Below are positions 46,429 to 58,462 of a stretch of 64,000 nt of DNA, piece after piece. Source of the DNA: Paragonimus westermani (lineage: Eukaryota; Platyhelminthes; Trematoda; Plagiorchiida; Troglotrematidae); NCBI GenBank assembly GCA_008508345.1, contig QNGE01000102.1, positions 281,849-345,848 of the forward strand, written 5' to 3'. The stretch's first letter is position 1. The number at the start of each line of letters is the position of its first letter. Both the position numbers and the translations under genes were made by a program. The notes under the pieces are model-generated. The model was not told the origin of the DNA. It worked only from the letters and a program-made list of their open reading frames with translations, and searched no databases.

Positions 46429-47190
46429 CTAACGTACTCGTCGTGTCTTCGCCGACGGTGTACTATGAGTACGTTGGTGACCTATTAATCCCAAACGGCC
46501 AGTGCATTCGTGGCCGCACACATCACAGTGCCATATAGTCATGTCACCGTGACCTATGGCACCGATGGTTTCCCTGCGTACCGCGCGCTTCCGCTCGCGG
46601 CCGCACAATAAATACTCGTTGAACTTTCGGACGCCCATCCGGATCGTATTCCTCCAGGCCGTCCGGTTGTTTTCAACATCTAAAATCAATGTTACATCGT
46701 GAAGGACTTATCTGCACAACATCCTGGTATTTCCGCTTCAGACCACTGGGATTTCAGTTGCCCGTACAGCAGCTGCTTCGAGGTACAGTCATCGGACGTG
46801 ATCGAGCCAACGGGGCTGATTCAGCATCAGCGTGGTTTCCATCCGTAGCAGCACTTCAGTGTTCGGAACCGAAGATGCGCCTCAGACACTGCACATGGAA
46901 GCAGCTCGGATAGCTCACTTTCCGCTGGTAAAATGTCCACGTCTCACTTCCGTGCAGCACCATTGAACGGTAGACACACAGTTTGATGGCCATCTTCAGA
47001 CTATGGTTTTTCCAAACAGACCTTTCAAGACGTCCGAAAGCAGCACTGGCCTTCGCCACACGCGCTCTCAGCTCGCGATCCACGGATCAATCTGTCGATA
47101 AATTGCTACCCAGGTATCAGAAATCTGTGCAGCTTTCGACAATGTCTCCATCGATGCGAATTAGGAGTGGAGGTACACAAGCAGCGCCTT
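46429..47190 (-). pseudogene. LINE 3' end: reverse transcriptase C-terminus with C2H2 finger
   Basis: On the - strand, FKYLGS-like DFxYLGSNLSTD (about 47095-47125, with in-frame stops), then DRELRARVAKASAAFGRL, KMAIKLCVYRSMVL, GSETWTFYQR and CFHVQCLRRIF (47083-46858) follow the order of the C-terminal part of an endonuclease-type LINE polymerase. Lower down, NRTAWRNTIRMGVRKF leads to a C-x2-C-x12-H-x3-H finger (46465-46527). Stops and frameshifts separate the blocks. The finger after the polymerase is usual for this LINE group in flatworms. The 5' part of the element is absent. Confidence 0.75.
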
Positions 47191-48350
47191 TACCAGGAGA
47201 AGGCTGAAAGAAGGAAAACGTTCGCACACACACACGCTTAACTAAATTAGAAGATTGAATATCTACACTGAAAACGGGTAAGATCGCGACAGTCGGACAT
47301 GCACAGATGAACGTTTCTCACTGTTGAACATGTTGAACTCTTCGAGTATGCGGTGTATCATCGCAAATTGGTTTAACCTGAACAATATGCACTGATACGT
47401 CTGGTTGATGATGCGTCAGTGAATCGCAAAATGTTTCTTTATGGCTTGGAACATGTCACAAAAGCGTTCCTGAACCCATCATATGACCCACCTCTAGTGA
47501 GTGTTTATCGATCGATGAGTATAAGCCTTGTATTATGCAACAGTTGAAGAAGCCAGAGTGGCCAGTTGAGCTTCCAACCACTTACGGATGTATTCACTTA
47601 ATCTGTTACTCTGATAATAACCGGTTCATCTTGCGTAACACTCAACACAAGTAAACCAACCACTGTATGAATATATCTCAACCTCCCTGTCTCCTCCTAA
47701 ACAGGGTAATCGACAATTGTATGGCTCTTAGCTCAGCTGAATTTGAGCTACGTCAGAAAACGCTATTTGGGATTGTGTTTCAACTGTCCGGTGTAATCAC
47801 TGTCTTTGTAAAGTATTTGACCTAGGATGTCTTGTATACGCCGGTTGAACAACCGTTGTCCCTGTTTGTTTCTGCAGTTACTCTGTCAAACATTAATGGA
47901 CTGTCGTCTTTTTTTGAGGAGGCCGCTTCTCTTCACAGTTTACCGTAAATGCATATTGGTCTTGAAATGAGAAAAGGAACGTGTACCGAACAGTTCTGTT
48001 TCATCTGTTGAATTTATTGCTGTAAACTGCTTCAAACCACATTCTGAATAATTTGTGAATGACGTGTTGTGAATATCCCAGGAAAATCTACTGTTCCTAA
48101 ACTGAGTCAACTGTAGCCACAGTTTACTTCTTTTTACTCAGACCGACAAACGAGTTAGTCCTGGAGAAACAAACTTAATTACACGAAAGGAATCTCAGTT
48201 CTAATTAGTCGTTGCATACACAATATTCCCGCGGGCATGTCGTATTTGTTAAAATGATTTGCCGAATGACAGTCCGGACCACCTCGTTCCGCCCGCATAG
48301 ATCTGGTCGAATTGTATAGTGAAACCCTTCTGCTGTTATTGTTGTTGCAG
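47191..48350. other. Nothing recognised
   Basis: A short CA run is near 47226-47237. No gene or repeat family is supported. Confidence 0.35.
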
Positions 48351-48542
48351 GTGGTGATGGCTTTCCAATATGAACGGTTTCGGTTAGCCATGACTGACAG
48401 ACGCTTGTCTGCATTGGGGCGTGTGCATACGTACCATAATTTAGGGGGCAGGCTGCAAGCCAACAAGCAAACAATTATTATCTGCACTACATTCCTATTT
48501 AGCGAATCAGACAAACGGGTGGGTGCATACATGAGGACTTGA
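48351..48542 (+). CDS. Possible terminal exon, unknown protein
   Basis: One of the best acceptors in the window (CTTCTGCTGTTATTGTTGTTGCAG) precedes a 63-codon frame that starts in phase 0 (VVMAFQYERFRLAMTDRR) and stops at TGA. A longer frame on the - strand overlaps it but has no splice support. No family recognised. Confidence 0.3.
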   Translation: MVMAFQYERFRLAMTDRRLSALGRVHTYHNLGGRLQANKQTIIICTTFLFSESDKRVGAYMRT

Positions 48543-49773
48543 GTGACACAGTCGGTCATGCATGCCTAATTGCCTCCTGATCAGACTCGTTCGAAGTTGT
48601 GGTGGTTATGTGTTGAATGAGGTCCGGCCTCGGACTGATTATGTTACACGGGCGGAAACATGAAAAATTGAGTTTCAAGAAGTGTCCAGGTGTGAAAAGT
48701 AGGTCGAATTGTGGTGCATAACATTAGAAGTATTGAATTACCACCAATTGGTTCTACAATGTCACTCTATAAACAATCATTTACTTCTTACAAACCCTAA
48801 TGAAGGATGGCAACTATGGTGTTTTAATACACTAAATGAGGCTGGAGAATAATTGTTCAATAGTTGTAATTAAATGGTGGTAATTACGCTTCTGCTTCAA
48901 CTCGCCTTATTTCCTTTCTGTATCACAAAGTTGTTAACTTATGGACATCACCGGATTTCTTTTGGTTTTTGGTACGAACCGCAAAGAAATCAAGCAGAGC
49001 TAATGCCTGTTCCGTAGTTTGATAGTATGCACTCAATTCCATAGGGGTCTACCGTCAACCCCATGAATGGCTTGCTCTGCCAACTGCCAAAGGATTTGTA
49101 ATCCAACTCTTGATAGCAGCACCCTACGATAGAAGTTAGTGTATTAGTTTCGGTCACTAACAACAGTGCTTCCATTTACCCATAAACAAACCTGTGGCTA
49201 ACCCTATTTTTTCAACTAAGAATGTCTCTGTAATTCATGCCAATAATTCTGACCGTCACATTAGAATAAATATCCGGGAGGCTGATCGTCTATCGAATTG
49301 GCTGAGGTGAGTAGAAAAAACAAACCGTGAAATTACGTCGAGGTAAACATTGTTTAATAATAACACCGTGAAACGTGGGTGAGATTGTCATGCAATCTAC
49401 CTGCTATTCACATGTGATGATAGTATAACGTTATGAGTACAAACTTTTTTCCAACTGTTTCGTGACTCTGTGGCCCTTTTTAAATCATTGCAGCGTTGTC
49501 TTCACCCAAAATATCGGTTACTTAAATCCTTCGAAACCAGTATTGAATTTTCTCACCTATCTGTCTACGCTGATTCTGATCCTTGACGAATGTAACATGA
49601 AATAAGATTTTCACCCCGATCATCATAAAGAATGGTGAGTCCTCAATTTTGTTAAAGTTACAACGCTAAGGAGATCCATAAACACCAAAGCGCCAATGAA
49701 CTTTTACTTATGAGAAGTTTGGCAGATTCAATAATTTAGAAAAAACCTACTAGCGAAAAGTTTTAACTTCGGT
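48543..49773. other. Nothing recognised
   Basis: No supported gene, repeat family or RNA. Confidence 0.35.
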
Positions 49774-49844
49774 TAGATTCGAATCAGTAGCAGAAACGAT
49801 TCATCCAGAGGAGGCAAGCGCCGTATCAGCTGAGCTATCCAGAC
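49774..49844 (-). repeat. tRNA-like relic, possibly a second short-element family
   Basis: On the - strand, TGGATAGCTCAGCTGATACG resembles a tRNA 5' half with box A, and GATTCGAATC (49777-49786) is a good box B, at tRNA-like distance. The acceptor stem does not pair well, so a working tRNA is unlikely. Neighbouring GTTAAGTGGTTGACTGAGTG (49875-49895, - strand) suggests a second tRNA-like unit. Confidence 0.45.
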
Positions 49845-52800
49845 ACGCCAGATGCTCAAAATTTTAACGTTAGCACTCAGTCAACCACTTAACTCACTGT
49901 GCCATATGGAGTCCACCGAATGATCCTGGAGACTGATTGATCAGGCAGATTTCTGCACCAGTTCCTGCGGGAGTCCACCGAGCCTTGACTTGCTGTTTCT
50001 GTTGGTGGTTCAAATCCAGCCGAAGTCCAGATTTTTCGCAATCAGATCTCCAAATAATTTCTAGTCGGATTACCTTAGGTTCCATTTAGTGTTCCCGATC
50101 GACTATCCCACCAACAACTGGGAAAGTCAATAAGTAACATATTTTCTGACAGACACCTTCCTTTGTTCATCAGCTCGTTAGTGTGGTTGGTACAACGTTA
50201 CCTAGCCGCAAAATCGGACGTGGATATGTCAGTTCATATAGCAGATTGCTAACCTTCAAAGCACTGACATCGCTGATCATCCTCATAGTTTTAGACATAG
50301 AAAATATATTACTTGCAATATATGAGTAGTTCCTTTTAAGAAAGCAGTGGTAGTAGTGACATCGCTTGACACTTGGTCCTAGGTTTTCACGAAATACTCA
50401 AAAGGGCCCGGGGAAAACTGTATACCAATTGTAAGATTGAAATAAGGAATATTCATATAGGTTCCGGTCAGTCTTCACAAGTGATCGGCCGCGTTATACG
50501 ATAATTTTTGCATTTTGTTCCTATTTCATTTCGTCAACATGACCCATTAAAATGTCACTCTAAATGGTTTAGTGATAAGATGAGTTAAGTTAAGTTGTAG
50601 CATAACTGCACAATGGAACTGTACACTGTTTTGGTAAATTATGAAATGTGTAATCACATGGAGCTGAAGGCACTGGGGTTCGGTTTTAAACTACAGCTGA
50701 CAACGATATTATTTTACATTCACAAACATTGCTCTTTCAAGTGCTAACGCCATAGCAAGTAATAAAACAATTAGCCTAACCTAACTATCTGCAAAACAGA
50801 AATGACGGAAGATTTGCTTGTCGAAATATTAGTCAACGGAATAGCTCACGTTACGTACATTTTGTCCCAGTCTCTACAATATTGATGGATTTCACCGTAC
50901 TTGCAGCAATGTTAGAAAGCTTATGGTATTCCACAAGTAACGTGATGTTTGTAAGATATCAAATGAACCTTCTGATCTTAGTCAAAACCTAAAGGAAGTG
51001 CAATGTGTAGCCTCACTGTACTAAGTGAATTGAATACTACACAATCCCGATTTTCTTGTTATGTGAAAATTCACCTGCGCTGTGTCTCTACTCTATCACT
51101 ATAGGCGCACAAGCACCATCATTAGCTGCTCGAACTTTCCAACCAGTTCATTGACCTGTATTACAGAATTCCAGTCTTTCCATCACTAGACTGAAATAAG
51201 GTTATGCAATCCATTTGGCGCTTTCAGGAATCTCCTTCTCACCATCACTGTCGCACAGGTTCAGTTTCGAAGTTCACCGTGAATACGTTTACTTAATTAT
51301 CGATAAGTGACGACTAACCGTTGTACTAGTGCGACCTGAGACCAATTTTAAATAAAAGTGAATGTGACAGATGTTGAAAACCATTGTAGTTTAGTCTACG
51401 GGAGTTGTTCGAATACTTATTGCTAACAACGAATTCACATTCATGGCTAACTAACTTTCAACTTGCCTATGGACGACAAACATTACACCGCATTTTGGAA
51501 ATCGTATTCCCGAATTAATGAAGAACTTAGCTAACATCTGTTACCAGCTCAACTGTAGCCTCTCCTTCAACTCTGAATACAAATAGTGTATCGGCAATGT
51601 AAGTAATATGGTAACATTCAACTGAGGCATAGAAAAAGAGCATTTTGCCTATGTAGTAATATCAAGATAAAGGTTTGTTGACTGATTCTTACACGGTGCA
51701 TAGTGACAAAGCCTACGCATCAAAAGCAGTTCAGCGATATCCCAATGGTACATTCCAACCTTGATGTCTCGCGAGTCACTGATAATGACAGCTGGGACCA
51801 TGCCCTTGAGGGTTATTTCCTGGATAAAAGAGACATTCTAGATTGACCTACTGATCTACGAAACAATCCGAATGGCTTGACAATGTGATACGGATAGAAA
51901 ACCGTTGAATCTCCAAGGAACTCCTGAATACTAGCTCTCCCCCAGCCCTAGACATGAGAGTGGGCCAGTTTTTCAGACACAGAGAAGTATACAGCCATGA
52001 CTTTAAAATGTTCATATTTACACTACAACCTGAGAATTCATAAGAGCAGACCATGTAAGGTGAAAGCAAACCGGAGAGGCAGAGTTGCCTAAAAGAAGAA
52101 CCAACAAAACTCAAGAGGCAGAGGACACTACGCTGTGGTCCAATATCGCTCGTCTATATCTTTTCCAGTTTGAGATGTATTGAGATCACTTTCGTTTGTG
52201 TCGATATCAGTTTAGGATGTCCCAAGGGGTTTAAATAACTCTCAATGACGGACAGGGTCACACGATTAATGCAGTCACGAGTAGGCTGGAAAACACAGAG
52301 GTTAGTTGGTTGTTACAGATTGAAAGGTCTTGAAAGGTCTTGCCAGGTGCAGAGGGTAAACAAGTTAGCTCGGCTGGACCCAGAGACACGCGAAAATGAT
52401 CCCAAAACATCTTAAATGGGAGAAGGCATAATGCAGTGATCGTGGTGGACAACAACACACTTCACACTGATCAACTTCTAGGCGGGTTATACACTGGTTT
52501 ACTTACTTCTCCATTGTGTGGCCGATAGCCAATTTATGCTGCATGACAACAACATCGTCTATGCTATGCTATGTATTTTAACAAATCATCTTCAGAAACC
52601 ATTAAGCTGTTAGCTTAACTGTCAAACCTTCGTGCAAATGAACCAGCTGAGAAATATCTCAACTCTCCAGTTTTCATCTCACTGTTCTAGTGAGCTGGTT
52701 ACTTTGAGGTCAGTAACGTGATTTTCTAAAGACCGACCAATTACCTGATTAGGCCTCTGGCTACAACATTCTGATTTCTATAGTTAGTGCTGCGCAACTG

Positions 52801-54989
52801 CATATAAGGAACCTTCCAGCTAGCATTAATTCGCGACACTCAATGATACACTTGTAATCCATAAATGAGGTCTTCAGTAGTTGGGCTCATTGTGCAGCTT
52901 GGTTGGCCGGACTACTTCCTGTTCGGTGTTCGAGGTTTCCATCGCTACGTTCCCAATACCTTCCGCTGGAATTCGCGCGAATAGGTAGGGCTCCATTTAT
53001 AGCAAATGCTTCCACTTACACATTTTCTCGAAACACCATCTTCAAAGTCGGTATAGAACGGCAACTTCGCAGACCTTCACATTGTTGAACTAAGAGTACA
53101 CGGCGTGTACGATTACGGGGTGTGATTACAAGCCCGCCATCGCGTCTACTTATCCATCTCATGCCATTCTCGGAAAAGTTGGACAACCTTGAAGTGATTC
53201 ACGAATTATTCATTCGTACTCACCATGGTGTCAGTGATGCAGCGATCAACATGCTGGTCTCGGAATCCAATTTTCGGTGGCCGCAAAGATTGCCATTACT
53301 GGTCAGTCTTAACAAAAGCACTAGCGTTTTAATGTGTTCGGCTGTAAGTGTCTGTTTATTCATGAAAGGGTTGATCACATGACGGTAATGTTCAGCTTGT
53401 AAAGCTCCCACCCTGCCGTTTGGTTTACATACTCCCACTCAAGTAGCTCAGTGGTCTTTTATAAATCATCCGGAATTCCACACATTTTAAGGTAACACTT
53501 CACATTAACAACCAACCTATCAAACATAGATGTAATGAGAGTGACTTTGTCTAGTCCGAGTGCATCGGTAGTATCTCTGCTCGTTTCTATAGATGGCAAA
53601 CGTGTTAATGGATTATTACATTTTGTTATCATGGATGACGATCAACATTGCTCATGGATCCTGATCATCTAACCCGAACTGATGGTGCGCGGTGCAATCA
53701 GCGGAGCAATCGGGACCCCTGAACACTACTAGCACTGTCACTCAACCAGTGCAAACAGAAACAGCCGCAATTCTTAAATACACAGTGATCCCACTTCTAA
53801 TTTTTCATACGATAGATAATCGTTGTGTCATCAGCTTCTCGGTTCTGTCAACTCAGGAAAACAGAAAACAAAAGTTGATAACGAGTTCTGGTGGTCTATC
53901 AAACCGGCGCAAAATCACTTGCAACTACCGTCCATAGTTTATGAGTCTGTGACTGCAATTTCACATAAAGATCAATTTTGCGCGATCCCAGAAAACTGAA
54001 TTGAAATGCTTGTCTCTGATTGTAAGCTGTACGCAGAATGACGTAAGTACGAAGACAAAGCATGAAAACGAGACAGTCAAAACTCGGGAGATGGAAAAGG
54101 TATGTGGTTTGATCAAGAAAGAGTTGCAGTTAGCGTGCTGTTAGGAGAGTCACCTCGTGAGAAATGAACAGGTAGAATTTGCTAACTTAAGTGTCCACGG
54201 GGATGTGAATATCATGGCCAACTGTGAATGACGCTCAAGTTATGTAAAGTATTGATAATCGGTTAAAAAATGAAGAGCAGTTCAACAGGCCGCGACTCCT
54301 TTAAAATAATTCGAATGGATGATGTGAACATTCCCAAGTTTTAAGACGCTGTTAGTTTACTCTCTTTACGAGCTGTCATCTGGCAACCTGGAAGCAGTGT
54401 GTGGACCTTTCTTGATCAAACTATCAGCTGCTGAAACTAAAAGGACTCACTACTACAACATTCAGTTTAACTACAGATCTGTTGATTCCTACAAATTAGG
54501 ATGAACAAATGAAGGCAGTGTTTAGGAACTAGTGAAAAATGTTGATCGAACTAACCGATGATAATCAATAAAGTTGACCTAATTGACACCTACTGATATA
54601 CCCATGTCACCGGCAGACTGTTTTGTTTATTCCGGTCAAGTGGTCGCTCAGCTAGCGCATGTCTGTAAAGGTGTAGTAAGTCTCCACGAAAGTCATGCAG
54701 ACCATACAAAACGTGGCCGTTGCACCCTTGGAGGTTGTGCTCCGTAAACCAGTATGTCCATTTTTTGTCCCAAAGTGTGTTTCATGTTGGAACGCAAAAT
54801 GAAAATCTGTAACTGGCACATTTGGTTGACACATTACGGATGTACACCTTATCATCAAAGAATCCTAAATCACCTTTGAGTAATCATTGAAACACAACTT
54901 GATCCTTCACATTAGCGTGTCGATGTAAGTTGACAACAGTCTGCTACCTAGATTAAGATGTAATGGACGATCAGCAAAGTCTTGCATGC
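49845..54989. other. No confident gene
   Basis: A direct duplication of TTGAAAGGTC is at about 52319-52340. A + frame at 53122-53382 has a faint resemblance to the zinc-binding part of a retroelement integrase and was not called. The rest shows nothing I can support. Confidence 0.35.
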
Positions 54990-56249
54990 TCACATCAAGC
55001 TTATGGCTGTGACCAATGCAGCTTTTTTACACCTCCTTGAGTAGCCTAAGCACTCATTCTCACCAGTTCCGTCCTTGTTTGAACAACTCATTAGGTAAAG
55101 ATTGCTAGAATAAGTTTCGGGACGGTATCCCGCACTGTATCGTGAGTCCTCCTGATCTTCATCTAAAGTTGTCCGCGTGATCATTACTGGCATTAGCTGG
55201 TCATATGCTGGACCACATGTGTTTCTAACTCAGATACACCAATTAGCCTACTCAATCCTTCATTTGTCTAAAAAACAGGATACTCGTACCCCTTGCTAGC
55301 AAGATTTGTATTTGTTCGTGTAACTGAAAGCGTTCCAGATCTGCAGTCCAGTCTTTCCGAACAGTAATACGATACATCTACACCGGTTGTCCACATACGA
55401 GCCGCTTATTCGGCTAGGTCTCCGTAAAGTGAGAGGGCGAAAGGCAGAAGACACCACAGATGTTCTCATCAGGGCTCGCTTATATCCATTTATCGTGTGA
55501 TTGTTTACGCGCTACACCCTAACGGGTGAATCAATATTTGATCAGCACACTCATACAAAACTACGTGTGTGCGCGCGGTTTGATCAGGAGGCGCGCCCAG
55601 CGTGAGTACAAACTCACATTTCAACCTTGTGGCCATGAATGGGGGTCTTCTGGGGACGAGCAGTCATATTGCACATGGCAGCAAACCCCGCAGGTGGTCC
55701 CGGCACACTATGAGCAAAGTAGAATATGGTGAAAAACGAGCATTGTCAACAGATAAAATAGTGTTTACGTTAGAGTGGCATGCGCTGGGACCAAACGACA
55801 GTGTGCGTGCTTGTGTGCAGCCAGGCGAACAATGCGCATATGAGTACATTCGATCAAGAACAGGAGTAAACGTGACGATGTACATATAGGGTGTCTGATT
55901 AGCCAATATGTAGGCGCATACATGTACTCCGAAATCCAGACTGAACTTCTTTCTTAATCCAAATCGAAGTTAAGCCCGGTCTGTCTTTATGATATACGTT
56001 GTGACTGACAAATGACTGAAGTGGTACAACTCACATACGTAGTCTTCTAATCTCTTATGCCCTCAGTAGTACAAGTGAATGATGTTTATGCCGTCGAAAA
56101 CCATTATATATTGATGCAACCGGTCTTACTGAGTTACCAAATTGTTGACTGTTCGGGTTTAGGAAATAAGTTCCATCTGTTCACTGGTTCCCATCTCTGT
56201 AGCGGGGCCAGTACTGAGAGCTGCTTGGCCGTGAAGCGTTAACTGACAA
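54990..56249. other. No confident gene
   Basis: A - strand frame at 54990-55193 (DEDQEDSRYSAGYRPETY) is bounded by a weak acceptor and donor and was left uncalled. TG-rich patches lie at 55560-55830. Confidence 0.3.
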
Positions 56250-56465
56250 ATTGTTCTTGATGCTCCTAATACTGCTGTTACTACTACTGTTGCTACTACT
56301 ACTGCTACTGCTCCTGATGGTGAGGAGGAGAAGAAGGATGATGATGATGAGGAGGAGGAGGAGGACGATGCCGATGATGTTGTTGATGACGAGTACGGTG
56401 ATGGTGATAATGACGATGATAACGGTGATAATGATTATGATTATGATTATGAGGATGGTGATGAC

Positions 56466-56507
<42 letters not shown>

Positions 56508-56512
56508 TGAGA
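56250..56512. repeat. Compound trinucleotide array (ACT/CTG then GAG/GAT)
   Basis: A block of ACT/GCT triplets (56262-56312) passes into GAG and GAT triplets and ends in a nearly pure (GAT)n tract at 56462-56506. On the + strand one frame reads Thr-rich and then Glu/Asp-rich to a TGA. It resembles the larger array at 29.7 kb in kind and is most simply a microsatellite. Confidence 0.88.
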
Positions 56513-57794
56513 AGAAAAGAGGAAGGAGGAAATCTTCGCATCTCTCAAATAAAATTTCTGCTAAGAGAAACGCACTGATATGAGAGTTTTGACACTGATG
56601 AATAGTACGGAGGGTTCACTTACTTATAGAGTGTACAGGGATCGAAAGATCACATGCACTACTGAATACGCTCCTCGTAAATTCGCAGCCTAACTGGAAT
56701 GCGGGGTGTATGCGCGGATGAATGTCGTTTGTTCGGTTGGTCAGTTGGTCGGTAGGTCAGCTGCGCCGGCTGACAAACAACGACGCCAGGACTCAGTGTG
56801 GAACACACACGGATACACGAAGATAGGACTGTTTGTATATGAATATGCCATCCGCGATATGCGCACTCACGATGAACAGAGAGGTGTGTGGACAGAAAGG
56901 TTGGATATGTAGGAGGAGTACACTAGTGGCGAAAACCAACGGCGCGCTAGGACAAGTGAGCACGAAGGGCAGTGAGCAACTAATAATGGTGAATGTGGAG
57001 CTGAGTAGAATGGGAACAAAAGAGTTCAAGAGCAAGCCTGAGTAAACTGGAGTGAACTCGGACCCGAATGTGCAGCTGTCATTATTGGTGGGGTGTGTAC
57101 GGCGTACCACGGGTAGTTGATTAAAATGTGAGGGCTAAATGGCGTGTTGGTAGGTCAGAATAGGGTTGTTAGATTCTTGTGCATGCTTGCGTCTGTGTGC
57201 GTAAAACCTGATCGATACAGACAGCGCGTTTCATCTGCTCCGAGGATGTCGACCTCCGAACGGCGCGAAAGCCAGTGATGGATAGAGTGGCCAAACTAGT
57301 GACTACTGGTTGGATTTTCCCTAGACCTAGTCCCCTTAGTCACATGTTCCGGTCAATGAGCTGCAAGACTTGAAAATACGTACAACCGTACTTAGGCGCA
57401 TGTGTGCGTGCCTGTACATGCATAAAGTTTTTTGTTGAAGTATGGGTTGCGCTCAGTCCACTTCCTCAAAATGCGGAGGTGTGACCGTTCGACGAGAGAT
57501 ATCACCAAGTATAGGCTATAGGCATGTGTACTGCGATATGAATTGAGAGGACGTCACAACCTGATGAGTATGACCACAAAGGTCGTATGTGTTGTGGTAA
57601 CAGGTGGTCAGTGAAAATTAGTCGCTGAGAATTCACACCCATGTTCGTTATGTCAATATGGTGCAGCTGGTGAGAAATGGAACTTCCTCATTCTCCAATC
57701 CAAACGACAGCTGAGGATATACACACGACTAAATAGTTGGATTCAAGGGTGGTGACTGAATGAAGACGACAACCATAAGCCTACTTTTGTGTAG
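56513..57794. other. No supported gene
   Basis: TG/CA-rich and G-rich in places (56700-57200). Short overlapping frames on both strands have no domain. Confidence 0.35.
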
Positions 57795-58042
57795 TTAGTC
57801 TTCGTGAGCAAAGAGGTAGCGGAAACTTACTGGAGTCTCCAGTGTTGTCAACAGGTTTGAGCTTTGTAGTTGATATGGTTTATGATGCTAGATTATTGGA
57901 GCTTGGTTTCAACCGAAAACTCTCAATTTTGTCACACAGTTTACCACTACCCACAACCTTTCTGAAACTCTGTAGAGCGATGTACAATAAATCTGCCAGG
58001 TATGTCAATCACCCACCTGAGGCAATGCATTTCAGACGGAAG
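57795..58042 (+). CDS. Probable exon, unknown protein (first of two)
   Basis: An acceptor (CCTACTTTTGTGTAG) opens a frame that ends in phase 0 at AAG/GTATGA (58043). The protein is convincing in composition: FVVDMVYDARLLELGFNRKL, then SLPLPTTFLKLCRAMYNK and HPPEAMHFRRK. An alternative donor CAG/GTATGT at 58000 lies inside it. It continues in phase into 58217. The family is not recognised; an N-terminal part of a Penelope-like protein is one possibility because such an element lies 2 kb downstream, but the intron argues for a host gene. Confidence 0.42.
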
Positions 58043-58216
58043 GTATGACAGTTAACAACTTGAGCTCACGTCGTAAAGTCTGCCTGTTCACACTTTCTCT
58101 GTCGGTCAACGTGGTGTGCCAGTTTGGAGCCAACCCTCGTGTAACATGAAATACAACGCTAAAACGGTGTATGGCCGTTCTATATTTCCTCCTATTAACG
58201 AGTAAAATGCAAACAG

Positions 58217-58462
58217 TTTTTGCATCAAAACGGAGCACTTCCCATCGAAAGCGATAAGTTGAAGTTTGCCTTAAAAGGCTTTTATATAGAACGAATTGCA
58301 CACAAAATCCAGAAGAGACAAGCACAACAAAAGAACCGCCGTAATTCCTTAAAGAAATCGTATTACGTGTTTTGTCACTTGACACCAATATACAAATTCA
58401 GAACAGTGTTGATGATAGACTGTATGCACGATCTTCAATTCCTCCACTCAGGTCTCAAATAG
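58217..58462 (+). CDS. Probable exon, unknown protein (second of two)
   Basis: The acceptor has a pyrimidine tract (TATTTCCTCCTATT) about 20 nt before AAACAG, phase 0, joining the previous exon across a 174-bp intron. It reads FLHQNGALPIESDKLKFALK, then a strongly basic helix (ERIAHKIQKRQAQQKNRRNS) and runs to a TGA at 58460-58462. The last 30 residues look less protein-like, so the true exon may end earlier. Confidence 0.4.
   Translation, partial: FLHQNGALPIESDKLKFALKGFYIERIAHKIQKRQAQQKNRRNSLKKSYYVFCHLTPIYKFRTVLMIDCMHDLQFLHSGLK

Noticed and set aside
48179..48559. 126-codon - frame opposite the exon candidate at 48351
   Set aside because: No splice sites, no domain, and the + strand has a much better acceptor.
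53122..53382. Possible retroelement integrase zinc-binding segment (HELFIRTHHGVSDA)
   Set aside because: The resemblance is limited to a few residues, the required Cys pair is not well placed, and no catalytic core follows.
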